A DNA stretch of 64,000 nt from Westerdykella aurantiaca (Eukaryota; Ascomycota; Dothideomycetes; Pleosporales; Sporormiaceae), in contig JASJFJ010000002.1 of NCBI GenBank assembly GCA_030412805.1, forward strand, positions 992,001 through 1,056,000, given 5' to 3'. The notes below the pieces were generated by a model, which was not told where the DNA came from, searched no databases, and saw only the letters and a list, made by a program, of their open reading frames with translations. Below, one piece after another: positions 42,856 through 55,431 of the stretch. Position 1 is the stretch's first letter. Each line of letters begins with the position of its first letter. A program made the translations under genes and the position numbers.

Positions 42856-45800
42856 ATGTCTCTCACCCCCTCCAATCCCCGGATAATGAGTCCCGCATGG
42901 GGAGGGAGCATCAAACTCACTCCGTCAACCTCACCCTACCACAAGACCACGCCGCTACGGTCCCCGGTCAAACCCAACCGTCCAGAAGCTACTCTCGCGC
43001 TAAAGCAGGTCATCGGAACCACTACAACATCTGCGAATGCCTTCGACAGCCTTTCGTCGGGGCACTGCTTCGCCTTCACCGCTGGCGCGGCTGCCGTGGT
43101 AGCCAATGTCGAGGATGGACGGATTGTATCTCAGCGATTCTACCGCGCCCGACCCACGGCAAACCCCATCAACCCTTCGGCATCTGTATACGGAGGACCT
43201 TCCACACCAACCCAAAATGAGAGCCGGAGTCGAATGGCCACCTCATTGCGAGAAGCAGGCCTCGGGGCATCCCCTCTCGCATCTCCTGCAACGGACTGGA
43301 ATGACTCCCCTGGAAGTAAAACGTGGTCCGCGAGGGAGCGGGTCAAAGCAGCTACATGCGTATCTTTTAGCCCAGATGGGCGCTTTCTTGCAGTCGGAGA
43401 GGTCCGCACCCCATCCTACCTCCAAGAGACAAGCAGCTAACGTCCGTAGACTGGTTACAAGCCTCGAGTTCTTATATTTTCAAACGCACCTGATGCACCT
43501 TCTGATACCCCTTTATCTTCTCTTTCTGATCATACCTACGGCGTGCGATGCGTTGCGTTCAGTCCTGATTCGCAATATCTGGCGAGCTTAGGCTCTGCGA
43601 ACGATGGGTTTCTTTATATATGGAGTGTCAATTCGCGAACAGGCGCGGCGACGCTCCACTCAAGTAACAAGTGCACTAGCACTGTCAATCGAATGGTGTG
43701 GATGGGTAATAGTCTAATTACGTGAGTGGACAGCCTGGAGCAGTGTGCTTGTTAGGGCATGCTCACTACGATCCGTGGGGCTAACAAATACAGTGTCGGT
43801 ACAAGACATGTCAAAGTCTGGCGAGTGGAAGAGCCCACTTCGTCAGCGCGTGGTGCCAAAGGCCGGCAAAGCGACGTTTCATTTCTGTCACCATCTACGC
43901 ACAAGACACTGCCCGGCAGAAACTGTCTCCTGGAGGCCCTGCTAGAAGTCACTTTCACAAGCATCGTTGCTGTGTCTCCTTCGAAGGCAATAGTGTCTTC
44001 CGACAAAGGTGACATCTGCTTGATCGATGACACGGACGGAACTCAGCGCTTTTTCAAAGTGGCCGAAGCTGATTTTCCCGTGACCGCCATGGCAGTAGAC
44101 GAAAGAGGCCGTCTACATGTCGCTGGCAGCCAAGGAGGCCTGAAGACATTGAATGTAAACGACCTAACAGAGACAAGGGCGCCTCCGTCATCGCCGACTT
44201 CTCGGGTGGACTCTCCAACGATCACTCTCTCGACGAGCTCGACTCACATCCAGGCTATCGCTGCTCTGGCTGATCACCTTGTTACGATAGATGCCCAGCA
44301 TACCATCCGATTGTCGCATCTCTGCGCGACTGACGACGAAGGCATCCTCGGCGAAGTGGTCCAGAAGCTGCCCGCTCATGGCGGCTCTGTGCTTGGGGTT
44401 GCGGCCCTTGTGAAGCCCAATGTTCCCGATGCTTCGTACTATACCTGGTCTGCAGAAGGGTCGGTTCTGTTTTGGGGCCAAGACGGCCTCTGCAAAGGCT
44501 CTTTAGAAGTCGAGCTCGAGCAACTGGATTCATACGAGGTGGAGGACAACGAACTGAAGATTGTGCGAGCATCTATAGATGCAAGTTACCTCGTCACCGG
44601 TGATCGCTACGGTGTCCTGAGGTATGGTACTTGAGTCTACGCTCTTTGGCGCAAACGCTGACTATAATTACAGAATCATTGATTTCTCGACCCGCAAAAG
44701 CAAGTTCGACTTTAAAGCTCATGCAAGCGAGATCACTGGTGTCGCCATCTTCGAGGCCGAGCAGCCATCATACATCGCAAGCTGCGGGCGAGACAGGACG
44801 GTTCAGATCTTCAGGAAGTCGAACGACGTGTGGGATCTCATGCAGACCCTGGACGAGCACGTGGGTGCGGTAACCGGTGTCACGTTTTCGCGGGATGGCA
44901 CCAGGTTGGTGACGTGCTCCTCGGATCGGACGTTGGTCGTCCGTGAGCGCGTATCTCGCGACATGGACGGAAGTTCCGAGAGCGCGTTTCTCATTCTCCG
45001 AACCATTGTGCTGAAAGCGACGCCAGTCTCGATGGCCTGGCATGTCGACTTGGACGAGCACCTGCTCGTGTCGACCATCGACCGGCAAGTCCATCGATAC
45101 GATCTGAGAGACGGCCAGCCCTTGGCCAGTTTCCGTGCCTCCGATGGCGAAGGTGGCGATGCAGTGGTCTTATCCTCGCTTGCGCATATCCGGCGCCCCT
45201 TTGGTGCTCCCTTGATCGCCGGAGTATCCAGCACCGATAAGTCCATACGCATCTACGACGAAGCGGGCACTCTTGTGACGCGGGACTGGGGGCACACAGA
45301 GGGGGTGACGGACTTGGCACTTCTTACCGGCTCCGAAGCTGTCGCGGGGGACGATGACAACGGACAGAGGTCTGTCGTGACCGTGGCCGTGGACGGGACC
45401 ATCTTTGTATGGAATCTGGAGCTTCGAAACCCCCAGCGACCCGACATGTCCAAGTCGATTGATCTCGGTTCGCCGTCGACGCTGACCAATCCAGACCTGT
45501 TGGCGAGCAAGCCGCCGTTACGGCGGGTCCTTTCACAATCGGAACTGGCTCGGTTCCAGCGCTCTGGCGACGACGACCAGAGTACGACGCCGACCGGCAG
45601 CCGATCGCCCAAGCTCCGCAAAAGAGTTTCGAAGTACTCCCTCAAGCAGACTCCAAAGTTGGATCCGTCACCGATGCCCAGCCGCGAAAAGGCATCCTCT
45701 GCAGCATCGGGAGCTAGCACGCAGGGGACAACGCGAAGGACGTACCGCAACCGCTCGCCATCCCCGCCGAGCCCTCGACACGGCGATGTGGGCAAGCGGC

Positions 45801-46267
45801 GGTCGTCGATTGACGTGCGGCTGCGGGCGAAGGCGTCGACGCACGAGTTCGGCAGCATCAACTCGTCGACGGAAAGCTTGATCCGGACGCTGCGGGCATA
45901 CCGCAAGCGGCTGGCGAACTGCACGGACAAGCTGAGCGGCGAGCTGGCGCGGGAGGTGGAGCGGGAGCTGGCGCACACGGCGCGGGCGGTGGGGGAACGG
46001 GCGAAGAGCGGGGTGGACGAGGAGGCGATGGTGAAGCTGCTGGATCGGTATTCGGAGCGGTTGGTGAGTCTGCTGGACGAGAAGATCCGGGATAGTGTGG
46101 AGAGGACGGTGAGGGAGAGTAGTGAGCCTGCGTTGGTGTCGCCGGTGTTGAAGAGGGGGGAGGGGGAGGGGGAGGGGGATGCGCAGGTGGATGGGACGGC
46201 GGACGATGAGGCGGATGGGGATGGGGATGGGGATGAGAGGGAGGGGACGCCGTCGCCGACTAGGTGA
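42856..46267 (+). CDS. WD40 protein of the MABP1/WDR62 type
   Basis: Four exons (42856-43401, 43450-43721, 43794-44621, 44674-46267) give 1079 residues from ATG 42856. The N-terminus has Ser/Thr/Pro-rich leader sequence. It is followed by LALKQVIGTTTTSANAF, the entry block of MABP1/WDR62-like double propellers. WD repeats follow (CVAFSPDSQYLASLGSANDG, GAVTGVTFSRDGTRLVTCSS, HTEGVTDLALLTGS). Residues about 830-960 are Ser/Arg/Pro-rich, and a predicted coiled-coil (YRKRLANCTDKLSGELAREV, then EALxxLLDRYSERL-type heptads) precedes an acidic Gly/Glu/Asp-rich tail. WDR62/MABP1 proteins are scaffolds for MAP kinases and spindle poles; fungal roles are little known. The last exon is G-rich (runs of GGGGGAGGG at 46155-46180). 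Confidence 0.82.
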
Positions 46268-47913
46268 TGGGAAGGAGTTATTGAGATTATGAGGAATGGG
46301 TTGGGTGTGTCTGGTGCTGTGGGAAGCGGGCACGGGGCGGAAGGGGCGACTTTTCGACGTCGTTATCAGGTCTACTATCAGGCGTTTGGGATGAGAGGAG
46401 ACAACAGACACAGGACGGTAATGCGCCTAGGCACGCTCAGGCAGGGAGGATCGGATACCAATGGTGGACCTGGGAGGGGGAATGGTATTATGGTAATAGT
46501 GTATATTAGGGTTAGGTTCTATTAATTGGAGAGATATGGTTCGCATGCATTGATGTGTTTGTTTTGGTACACAGATGTGGAAAGCTCGTGATGGTAGGGC
46601 TAGGGACGGAGTAGGTGGTTCTGAGTTGTACAGGTCACATGAGCACCACGTGCACTCTCCCCGCCAGGCATCTCGACACACCACCCCCAAGCCCCGACGA
46701 CAGCCTCAGCTGCAGCGCATCGTCATTTCCCAGTGGAAGCGGTGCATTTGCAAGTACTGTATCGGGGGGATGTTCATCTGGGCTGGGCTGGGCTGACGGC
46801 AAGACGAGGATCGGTGCTGGGCGCCGCGGATGGGGAGTGTCGATCGCGAGGGCGCGAGGAGGTGCGTCAAGAGGATGTACACCGTAGTGCATGGGATTGT
46901 TGGATGGGGAGGAGATGTATGGTCTGTCTTCCAAGGTTGGGAGGTGAGGTGTGGTCACGAGGGAGTGTTACACAGGGCAAGGGGAAAGGCGGAAGGTGAT
47001 GATGAACGGCTGGGGCGCAGGGCCTGGGGAAGGGGAGGGAACCTCTGGGGACACTTGAACTTGCTCGACGGCATTCCACGGCATTTGATTCCACGGTGCT
47101 TCCGTTGTCGTTCCACTGTTCTTATGAAGAGTACGTCCAGGCACCGCAAAGTCTAGGACCTACGGAAGGCACGTACCAACGCCTCGGGAAGGGAGGACTG
47201 CAGTGGTGGTAGTCTTCCATGTTCCCGCAACGCCGAGACGAGACGAGACGAGATGGGTCACGGAGCCAGAGCCCAACGAGGTGTTTCCGGGGGCGAAAGC
47301 GTGGAACCTTGTTGGAAAGCGTGGGGTTCCTTCACGTGGGAACTCATCTATGGGCTCGTTCTGGGGTTAGTGCGGGGCAGGGCTTGGCGTAGCTTGGCTG
47401 GGCAAAGGGGAAGATCGGCGGAGGACAGGCTGGTATTAGGTGGATTAGGTGGATTTAGGGGCCCCTCACTACTACTAGTGTCGCTCTCGCGTCCTGGATG
47501 ATGGTCAGGTCATGCTCATTTCTGGGGGTATGGCACCAGGCATGCACGGGAGATGGAGACGGGGACTCGGGTGGGTGGAAGCTGGGGGAATCATCACTGT
47601 CAGGGAATTGCGGCACGGGTGTTTACGAGCTGGTTGCAGCTGGTTGCAGGTCGTCTTTATGATGCGTGCGCCTATAGGGCAATAGCCCGCAGTGACTTTT
47701 CCAGAGAGGATCGTCAAGTCATCGTCAACAAAGGCAGCAGCACAGCAATCCTCCTCCTCCTCTGAATACCTGGACACCATCTCTGAAATGTGGACTGATT
47801 GCTGATTTCCTCTCTGGTCCCAACGAGGCCGGCCGCGGGAACGGCAAACCTGGGATGGGGGATGGCAGCGACTGGCTGGTTAGGTTCCCAAGGGTTGCCC
47901 GGACTAAGGGGAG

Positions 47914-47947
47914 CTTTTCTGCTTTTCTGCTTTTCTGCTTTTCTGCT
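47914..47947. repeat. CTTTTCTG tandem repeat
   Basis: Four contiguous 8-bp units in the facA upstream region. Confidence 0.8.
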
Positions 47948-48790
47948 CTCTTCTGCCTTTTTTCTGGAGCCCCCCAGACTGCACCAATGCGCCATGCACC
48001 AATGGGCCATGCGAATGCGGACGGGCCAGCAGGCCAGCCACCAGCCTTGTTCCAACTCCAGGCCTTGGCCCAACGTGGATTATTATTGGGAGGGCTAGTC
48101 TCTACAAGTCTAGAAGACCACTGGTAGACCACTGGTAGGGCAGACGGCGGGCCGACAAAGAGAATGCGCCGCCTGGCCTTCGTCATGGGGAGCGCATCGA
48201 TGGTCCCTCTGGGGCTCCGTGGGCCTCCTCCCCGCAGCGCAATTGCCCGCAAGGGGAAGCTTGAAGGCGAGCAGCGCCGTTGCTCGTCGCCTGCTGGTGG
48301 CTGCTGGGCTGTCGCATGGCAGTCAGCTTCCTGTGGTCGTGGTCCTCATTCTTCTCTTTAAATAGCGGCGCTGAGCCCGTTGCGCCGGCCCTTTTCCCCA
48401 GTGTTTCTTCTCTCCCTCTCCTCTACTTTTTCCCTTCTTTATCAAACGAAGCAAAGCAAACACCAAGACCCTCTCCCATCCTACAATTTGCTAGCTCCTA
48501 GCCCCCTTAGCTCCTAAGCCCCAGGCTCCACACGTCCACGTTCAGGTTCAGGTCCAGGTTCTACCCGCCGTCGCCAGCCCTTCTCCGAGAAAACAGCACA
48601 CCATCCGCGCTTTCGCCCTCTGTATAGTTTAGTGAGTGGTGGCCCCCGTCCCGCAATCAACCCACTCTCTTCCCCCCCAGCGCCCCCAGCGTCCCCAGCG
48701 CCGAGCCCTTTACCCGGAATAATTGAGACATATATTCTCCCCTCCCAGAGCTGCTGCGCGCTCTCTCCCGAGAAATCACCCTTACAACAG

Positions 48791-48838
48791 CTTCCCTTTC
48801 TTTCTCCCCTCTTCCCTTTTCTCTCTCTCTCTCTCTGT
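48791..48838 (+). promoter_or_regulatory. Pyrimidine tract before facA
   Basis: CT-rich run ending in (CT)7 about 230 bp before the ATG. CT tracts near transcription starts are usual in highly expressed fungal genes. The position is seen directly; the role is inferred. Confidence 0.45.
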
Positions 48839-49065
48839 TGCTGTTGACTGACAGCGAGTCTCGCATTTGCACAGTCCACAGAGCGCGCTCCGAACTCGCC
48901 GAAGCCGGACCAACGCCAACGTGACCACCCGTCGATACACCCCTATCGTCGCGTCCCCTCAACCTTCCTTCCCTTCGTCCCTTCTTTTCCCCGCACCTGC
49001 AACGCTGCAAACGCTGCAAACACTGCAACACTGCAACACACAGCTCCACCACCACCACCACCACC

Positions 49066-51692
49066 ATGTCTGAGGGAGAAGTGAAGCCCACGCCGCACGC
49101 CGTCGTGCAGGAGGCCCACGAGGTCGACACCTACCACGTCCCCAAGGCCTTCTTCGAGTGAGTTGCTCCCCGTCCCTTTCCCCTTTCTTTCTGTTTCTCC
49201 GTTTGTTTGGAGGGGCCCGGAGGGGGAGGTTGCATCATTTTCGCTGGGCAATGACAGCGGCGGCGCATGCATCCGTCCGCCTTGGGTCTGGCGCCGTCAT
49301 GGCGGGGTAACTTCCCAATCCCCCGCCGCCCAGAGCTCCAGCTTTGCCCAGAGCTCCCATTCACCCCTGGTCGCATCCTGAGCAACCTCAACTCCAAGAA
49401 GAGAAAAAAAAAAATCATGGCTAACCCCTCCCCAGCAAGCACCCCCACGAGAAGCCCCATCTCGATGGCCTCGAGGGCTACCAGAAAATGTACAAGGAGT
49501 CCATCGAGGAGCCAGAGAAGTTCTGGGGCAACCTCGCCCGCGAGCTCCTCACCTGGGAACGCGACTTCCAGACCGTCCACGCCGGCAGCTTCGCCAATGG
49601 CGACAACGCCTGGTTCGTCGAGGGCAGGCTGAACGCCTCGTACAACTGCGTCGATCGCCACGCCTTCAAGAACCCAGACAAGCCCGCCATCATCTACGAG
49701 GCCGACGACGCCGGCGACGGCCGCATCATCACCTACGGCGAGCTCCTCCGCCAGGTCTGCAAGGTCGCGTACACCCTCAAGCAGATGGGCGTCAAGAAGG
49801 GCGACACCGTCGCCGTCTACCTGCCCATGATCCCCGAAGCCCTCATCACCCTCCTCGCCTGCTCCCGCATCGGCGCCGTCCACTCCGTCGTCTTCGCCGG
49901 CTTCTCCTCCGACTCCCTCCGCGACCGCATCATCGACGCTGAGTCCAGGATCGTCGTCACCACCGACGAGGGCAAGCGCGGCGGCAAGGTCATCGGCACC
50001 AAGAAGATCGTCGACGAGGCCCTCAAGCAGTGCCCCGACGTCACCCACTGCCTCGTCTTCAAGCGCACCGGCGCGGACATCCCCTGGACCAAGGGCAGAG
50101 ATTGGTGGTGGCACGAGGAGGTCCAGAAGTACCCCAACTACATCCCCCCGGAGCCCGTCAACTCAGAGGACCCCCTCTTCCTGCTCTACACCTCCGGCTC
50201 CACCGGCAAGCCCAAGGGCGTCATGCACACCACCGGTGGCTACCTGCTCGGCGCCGCCGCCACGGGCAAGTACGTCTTCGACATCCACGACAAGGACATC
50301 TTCTTCTGCGGCGGCGACGTCGGATGGATCACCGGCCACACCTACGTCGTCTACGCTCCCCTGCTGCTTGGAGTCGCCACCGTCGTCTTCGAGGGCACCC
50401 CCGCCCACCCCAACTTCTCCCGCTACTGGGACATCGTCGACAAGTACAATGTCACCCAGTTCTACGTCGCGCCCACCGCGCTGCGCCTGCTGAAGCGTGC
50501 CGGCGACCAGCACGTCCGGCACCAGATGAAGCACCTGCGCGTCCTGGGCTCCGTCGGCGAGCCCATTGCCGCCGAGGTCTGGAAGTGGTACTTTGAGGTC
50601 GTCGGAAAGGAGGAGGCCCACGTGGTGGATGTAAGCATGCGAATCCCGCGACGTCCCATGAGCGCTCGTTGGAGAACTGACAAGTCCCACTAGACATACT
50701 GGCAAACCGAGACGGGCTCCCACGTTATTACGCCCCTCGGCGGTGTCACCCCCACCAAGCCCGGGTCCGCGTCCCTCCCCTTCTTCGGCATCGAGCCCGC
50801 CATCATCGACCCCGTCTCCGGCGAGGAGATCCACGGCAACGACGTCGAGGGCGTCCTCGCCTTCAAGAAGCCATGGCCCAGCATGGCCCGCACCGTCTGG
50901 GGAGCACACCAGCGCTACATGGATACGTACCTGAACGTGTACAAGGGCTACTACGTGAGTACAGCCGGGAGGTTTGCATAGGGTGGCTGTGAATGCTGAC
51001 GCCATGATCAGTTCACCGGCGACGGTGCCGGACGTGACCACGAGGGCTACTATTGGATTCGCGGACGCGTCGACGACGTTGTCAACGTGTCCGGCCACAG
51101 GCTGTCGACTGCAGAGATTGAGGCGGCGCTCATCGAGCACGGTAAGCCGATCCTAGAGCTCCGGAGATAAGGGACGGTGATACTGACGAGAGATGCGCAG
51201 CGGCTGTGGCTGAGGCCGCCGTGGTGGGGATCAACGACGAGCTCACGGGCCAGGCGGTCAACGCCTTTGTTTCGATCAAGGACGGCAACGAGATCACCGA
51301 CCAGCTCAAGAAGGACCTGATCCTGCAGGTGCGCAAGTCGATTGGCCCCTTTGCCGCACCCAAGGCCATCTTCGTGGTGCCCGATCTGCCCAAGACGCGG
51401 TCCGGAAAGATCATGCGCCGCATCCTGCGCAAGATCTTGGCGGGCGAGGAGGACCAGCTGGGCGACACGTCGACGGTAAGCTCCCCCGAGCACTTCCCTT
51501 CTGATTATAAATGCCTTTTTCCGGAGGGTTTTGCATGTTCTGCAGGTTCTGCAGGTTCTGCATGTTCTACGCTTTGGTGGTGTGGAAGTGCGGATGACGA
51601 TGACGCGTACAAGAAGGCTAATGGGTTGGCAGCTCTCGGATCCGTCGGTTGTCGGCAAGATTATCGATACGGTGCACTCCGCGAGGAAGTAG
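49066..51692 (+). CDS. facA: Acetyl-CoA synthetase
   Basis: Six exons (49066-49157, 49436-50630, 50694-50954, 51012-51141, 51201-51475, 51633-51692) give 670 residues, the normal length for fungal AcsA/FacA. It converts acetate, ATP and CoA to acetyl-CoA, for growth on acetate and two-carbon use. Motifs visible are the adenylate-forming P-loop-like YTSGSTGKPKGV (about 280-290), GDVGWITGHTYVVYAPL (A5-type core), and YWQTETGSHVITPLGG across the exon 2-3 join. The A10 lysine block RSGKIMRRILRKI (about 625) carries the regulatory acetylation lysine. The first intron is unusually long (278 bp); the last exon codes only LSDPSVVGKIIDTVHSARK. The last intron holds TTCTGCAG-type short repeats. No peroxisomal SKL is seen, so it is probably cytosolic. 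Confidence 0.95.
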
Positions 51693-52761
51693 GCGTGGGA
51701 TGACGAGGAATGAACGAATAAAAGAAGACGAGGGATGACATTGACGAAAGGAGTCTTACATTGTCTTACCGCAGAGGCAATGCGCGGCGATGAGGAGCAG
51801 TCAGTTGCTGTATAGCGAGCGAAAGCGAAAGCGACTTGGCGAGTTGGCATTGTTGTAGTACGGAGCACACGAGTGCTGGGGATGAAGGCAAACAGTCGGG
51901 GTTGGAGCGATGCGAGCAGCAGCTGTTTTTGTTGTGCGATGCATGTCGGAAGTGTTTACAGATATCGAGCCTGCTATGCTATGTATATCCATCCCAACGC
52001 CGTTGTCTATTTTTATATACTACTCCATACCTCTCCCACCATCTATGTACTGTCTATGGATGATCTATCTGCTATGTACCGCGTTTCGCATGCACTGCAT
52101 CTGTCTGTGAACCCTTATAAGACCCTTTAACACCCCACAGCCGGCGCCTGCAGCGGCACACAGTCCAACTTTGAACACTTCGAACACTGTTTTAGGGGCA
52201 CAATACAGGAGGCATGCAGCGTTTCAAACAGCCGCAACGACTGCGACAAAAGGGAAATCGTGACGTCTCAGCGTGTCGATGATGGCGCATGTGGTGTTTG
52301 AGGTGGTGGAGCAGCCGGAGCTGGGCACTGTGCTGCCAGTAGTGACAACAAGTGGCAGTGGCAGTGACCGGCCCGCGTTCGCCAAGAGCCAAGGCCAAGA
52401 GGCAAAGGGTTCCGGGAGGGAACTGGGGGGCAACCAGCTTACGACGACGACCTCTGAGTGGCGCTGGCCATCCACCACTCCCTGTCCTCCCTTGTCCTCT
52501 CTTGTCCACTCTCCCCAATTGCATTCGCTCCGCCGCACCTTGTCCTGCTCGTCGTATACGTACTCTCCCTCCTCTCTCTCTATCGGATCTGTCTGCCATT
52601 TTCGCCCCTCGCTGTTCGCTGTCCATTACTGTATTCCTCCATGTCGCTCGCTGCGCCCACCGCCGCTACATAATACCCTCCGCTCCCTCTGCCTTGTTCC
52701 GCCCCGAACGACTCCTCGACGGAGCGTTCGCGCAATCCTCCAATCACCACCACGCAGTAAT
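51693..52761. other. Intergenic region between facA and the ADAM gene
   Basis: 1.07 kb holding facA 3' sequence and a promoter for the next gene with CT-rich runs (52561-52585). No gene is recognised. Confidence 0.5.
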
Positions 52762-55431
52762 ATGTTGATGATACACCGGGCCGTCTCGGTCTTCCTAACA
52801 GCTACCGTCCTCGCCCTATGCCTCTCGTCCCTCTCTAGCGCTACCTCGACCGCCCGCAACCCCCTCCGCTCCCTCTCCCTCGTCCGGAGCCCGTCCATCC
52901 TGACCCCGACCACCCGCGTCACCGCCGTCTCCACCTTCGACCTCGCCTTCGACGTCTCCGGCACCCGCTACCGCCTCTCCCTGGAGCCCAGCCACGATGT
53001 CTTCGTCGAGGGCGCAAAGGTCTCCTACGTCGACGCCGAAGGCCGCATCACGAGGGAGGAGCCCATCGACCGCCTGAGCCACAAGGTGTACAAGGGGACG
53101 GCCTGGGTCCGGCGCGCCAACCGCTGGGACAACGTGGGATGGGCGCGCATATCGGTCCGACGGGACGGCGCGAGCCCGCTGTTCGAGGGCGCGTTCACCG
53201 TAAACCACGATCACCACCATGTGCAGCTGGCGGGGAATTACAAGAAGACGAGGGATGAGCGGGACCCGGATGTCGAGCTGAGAGACGACGAGTTCATGGT
53301 CCTGTTTAGGGATTCGGACATGCAGGAGGAGGATGCCGAGCATATGGAGCTCAGGAAGAGGGGAGAGGCGGAAACGCTGGGATGTGCGAGTGATTCGCTG
53401 GGGTTCAATATGGATCTCGAACATCCCATCTACTCGTCCATGCGGCGGAGAGACGACGCCACCACGAACTTCTTCTCCCCCATCTCCTCGCTGCTCGCGA
53501 AGCGCCAGATCGACAACAATCCCCCCGGCGGCGGCAACGGCGCTGGCGTCAACCTCGCCTCGACCATCGGCAGCACGGCTGGATGCCCGCAGACCAGGAA
53601 GGTCGCGCTCGTCGGCGTCGCCGCGGATTGCAACTACCGGGCCACCTTCGCCGACACCAACGCGACGCGCGACAACATCATCCAGCAGATGAACTCGGCG
53701 TCCAACCTCTTCGAGAGCACCTTCAACATCTCCCTGGGCCTGGCCAACCTGGTCGTCACGGAGCCTCAGTGCCCCACCTCGGTGCAGCAGGCGACGCCGT
53801 GGAACCAGGCCTGCGGCGGCGACGTGGAGCTCCAGAAGCGCCTGAACCTGTTCTCCCAGTGGCGCGGCCAGCAGCAGGATAGCTATTCGCACTGGACGCT
53901 GCTCAGCACGTGCAACACCAAGTCCGCGGTCGGTCTGGCCTGGCTGGGTCAGGCGTGCAAGAAGGGGTCGCAGTCGAACGGGAACGCCGGGGAGGCGGTC
54001 GCGGGGGCGAATGTCGTTGTGCGGACGACGACCGAGTGGCAGGTCATTGCGTAAGTGATGTCCATACTATTGTTCTGTATATGCTAATCCGCTCAGACAC
54101 GAAACGGGCCACACCTTCGGCGCCGTCCACGACTGCACGGCGTCCCTCTGCCAGAACACCGACCTCGTCAACGCGCAGCAATGCTGCCCCCTGAGCCGCT
54201 CCACCTGCGACGCCGGCGAAGGCTTCATCATGAACCCCTCCACGGCCCAGGGCATCACGCGCTTCTCCGCCTGCTCCATCGGCAACATCTGCTCAGCCCT
54301 GGGCCGCAACAGCGTGCAGTCCGACTGCCTGACCAACAACCGCGGCGTCATCACCGTGACGGGCCAGACCTGCGGCAACGGCATCGTCGAGGAGGGTGAG
54401 GAGTGCGACTGCGGCGGGCCCGAGGGCTGCGGCAACAACCAGTGCTGCAACCCGCGGACCTGCAAGTTCCGCCAGAACGCCGTCTGCGACGACTCCAACG
54501 AGGACTGCTGCCGCAACTGCCAGTTCGCATCCGCCTCGACCGTGTGCCGCCCCAGCACCTCGCTGTGCGACCCCGAGGAGAAGTGCACCGGCACGGGCCC
54601 TTACTGCCCCGAGGACAAGACCAAGGCCGACGGCTCCGACTGCGGGAACGGCCTCCGGTGCGCCAGCGGGCAGTGCACGTCGCGCGACCAGCAGTGCAAG
54701 ACCGTCATGGGCAGCTACACGCAGGGCAACGACACGTACGCGTGCGACAACAGCAACTGCATGCTCAGCTGCGCGAGCCCCGAGTTCGGCCGCGGCGTGT
54801 GCTACGGCTTGCAGCAGAACTTCCTGGACGGGACCGACTGTGGGGCCGGGGGCAAGTGCCAGAATGTGAGTTTTGACATACACGATTCCATAGTCCCTCC
54901 CTGTTCCCGTCTCCCCTTCGTATACCCGTCCCCCTCCCCTATTCAGATAGACATCCAGAGACCACTCGCTAACCCCCTTCTCCCCCCCTACAGGGCCGCT
55001 GCGCAGGCTCCTCGGTCGGCAACGAAATCTCCTCCTGGATCGACCGCAACAAGACGGTCGTCATCGCCATCGGCGCGGCCGTCGGCGGGCTCCTCCTGCT
55101 GTCCATCCTGGGCTGCTGCGCACGGAGCTACCGGCGCAGGCAGCGGAGTAAGGCGTATGCGGCGGCGTACCGCGGGCCTAATGGGCGGCAGGGTAGGCCT
55201 GGGCGTGGGTCGGGTGGTGGTGCGGCGATGAGGGGGCCGCCTCCTCCGAGGGGGCCGCCGGGTGGGAATGGGAATGGGATGGGAGGGGGACCGCCGGTGC
55301 CGCCGTGGCAGGGCGGTGGTGGTGCTGGAACAGGAGGAGGAGGGGGAGGAACAGGAGGAGCGTCGCAAGCGAACGTGCCGATGGCGCCGCCGCCGATGTA
55401 TCAGCGACGGGAGAGCGTGCGGTATGCGTAG
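52762..55431 (+). CDS. ADAM-type metalloprotease (membrane-anchored, disintegrin domain)
   Basis: Three exons (52762-54050, 54097-54865, 54994-55431) give 831 residues. A signal peptide (MLMIHRAVSVFLTATVLALC) is followed by a prodomain rich in Arg/Asp. A possible prodomain processing site (LLAKRQ) lies near residue 250. The reprolysin-type catalytic domain contains HETGHTFGAVHDC with zinc-ligand histidines H431, H435 and H441. After it come a Cys-rich disintegrin-like block (CGNGIVEEGEECDCGGPEGC) and more Cys-rich domain. A single membrane helix (TVVIAIGAAVGGLLLLSILG, about residues 705-725) and a Gly/Pro-rich cytoplasmic tail close the protein. This matches the fungal ADM-A/ADM-B metalloproteases of the plasma membrane; substrates are not known. 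The active-site His codon lies just after the first intron junction. Confidence 0.92.

Larger units (their letters stand above)
46268..49065. other. 2.8-kb upstream region of acetyl-CoA synthetase
   Basis: Long gene-free interval. It holds an 8-bp repeat (CTTTTCTG, four copies, 47914-47947), CTGGGG and GCGGGG (47361 and 47372) that fit the CreA consensus SYGGRG, and a TTTAAATA near 48356. A long CT tract at 48791-48838 follows. Next come CTGCAAAC/CTGCAACA repeats (about 49000-49040), and a CAC run (about 49047-49065) ends at the ATG. Together these suggest a strongly expressed gene with a long 5' leader. No other coding region is convincing. Confidence 0.5.

Noticed and set aside
45668..46411. 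247-codon Arg/Pro/His-rich frame
   Set aside because: Antisense to the WD40 gene's acidic tail; low-complexity shadow.
50163..51140. 325-codon frame antisense to acetyl-CoA synthetase, and the Val/Gly/Asp-rich one at 49131-50114
   Set aside because: Produced by biased third positions of the sense gene; composition is typical of shadows.
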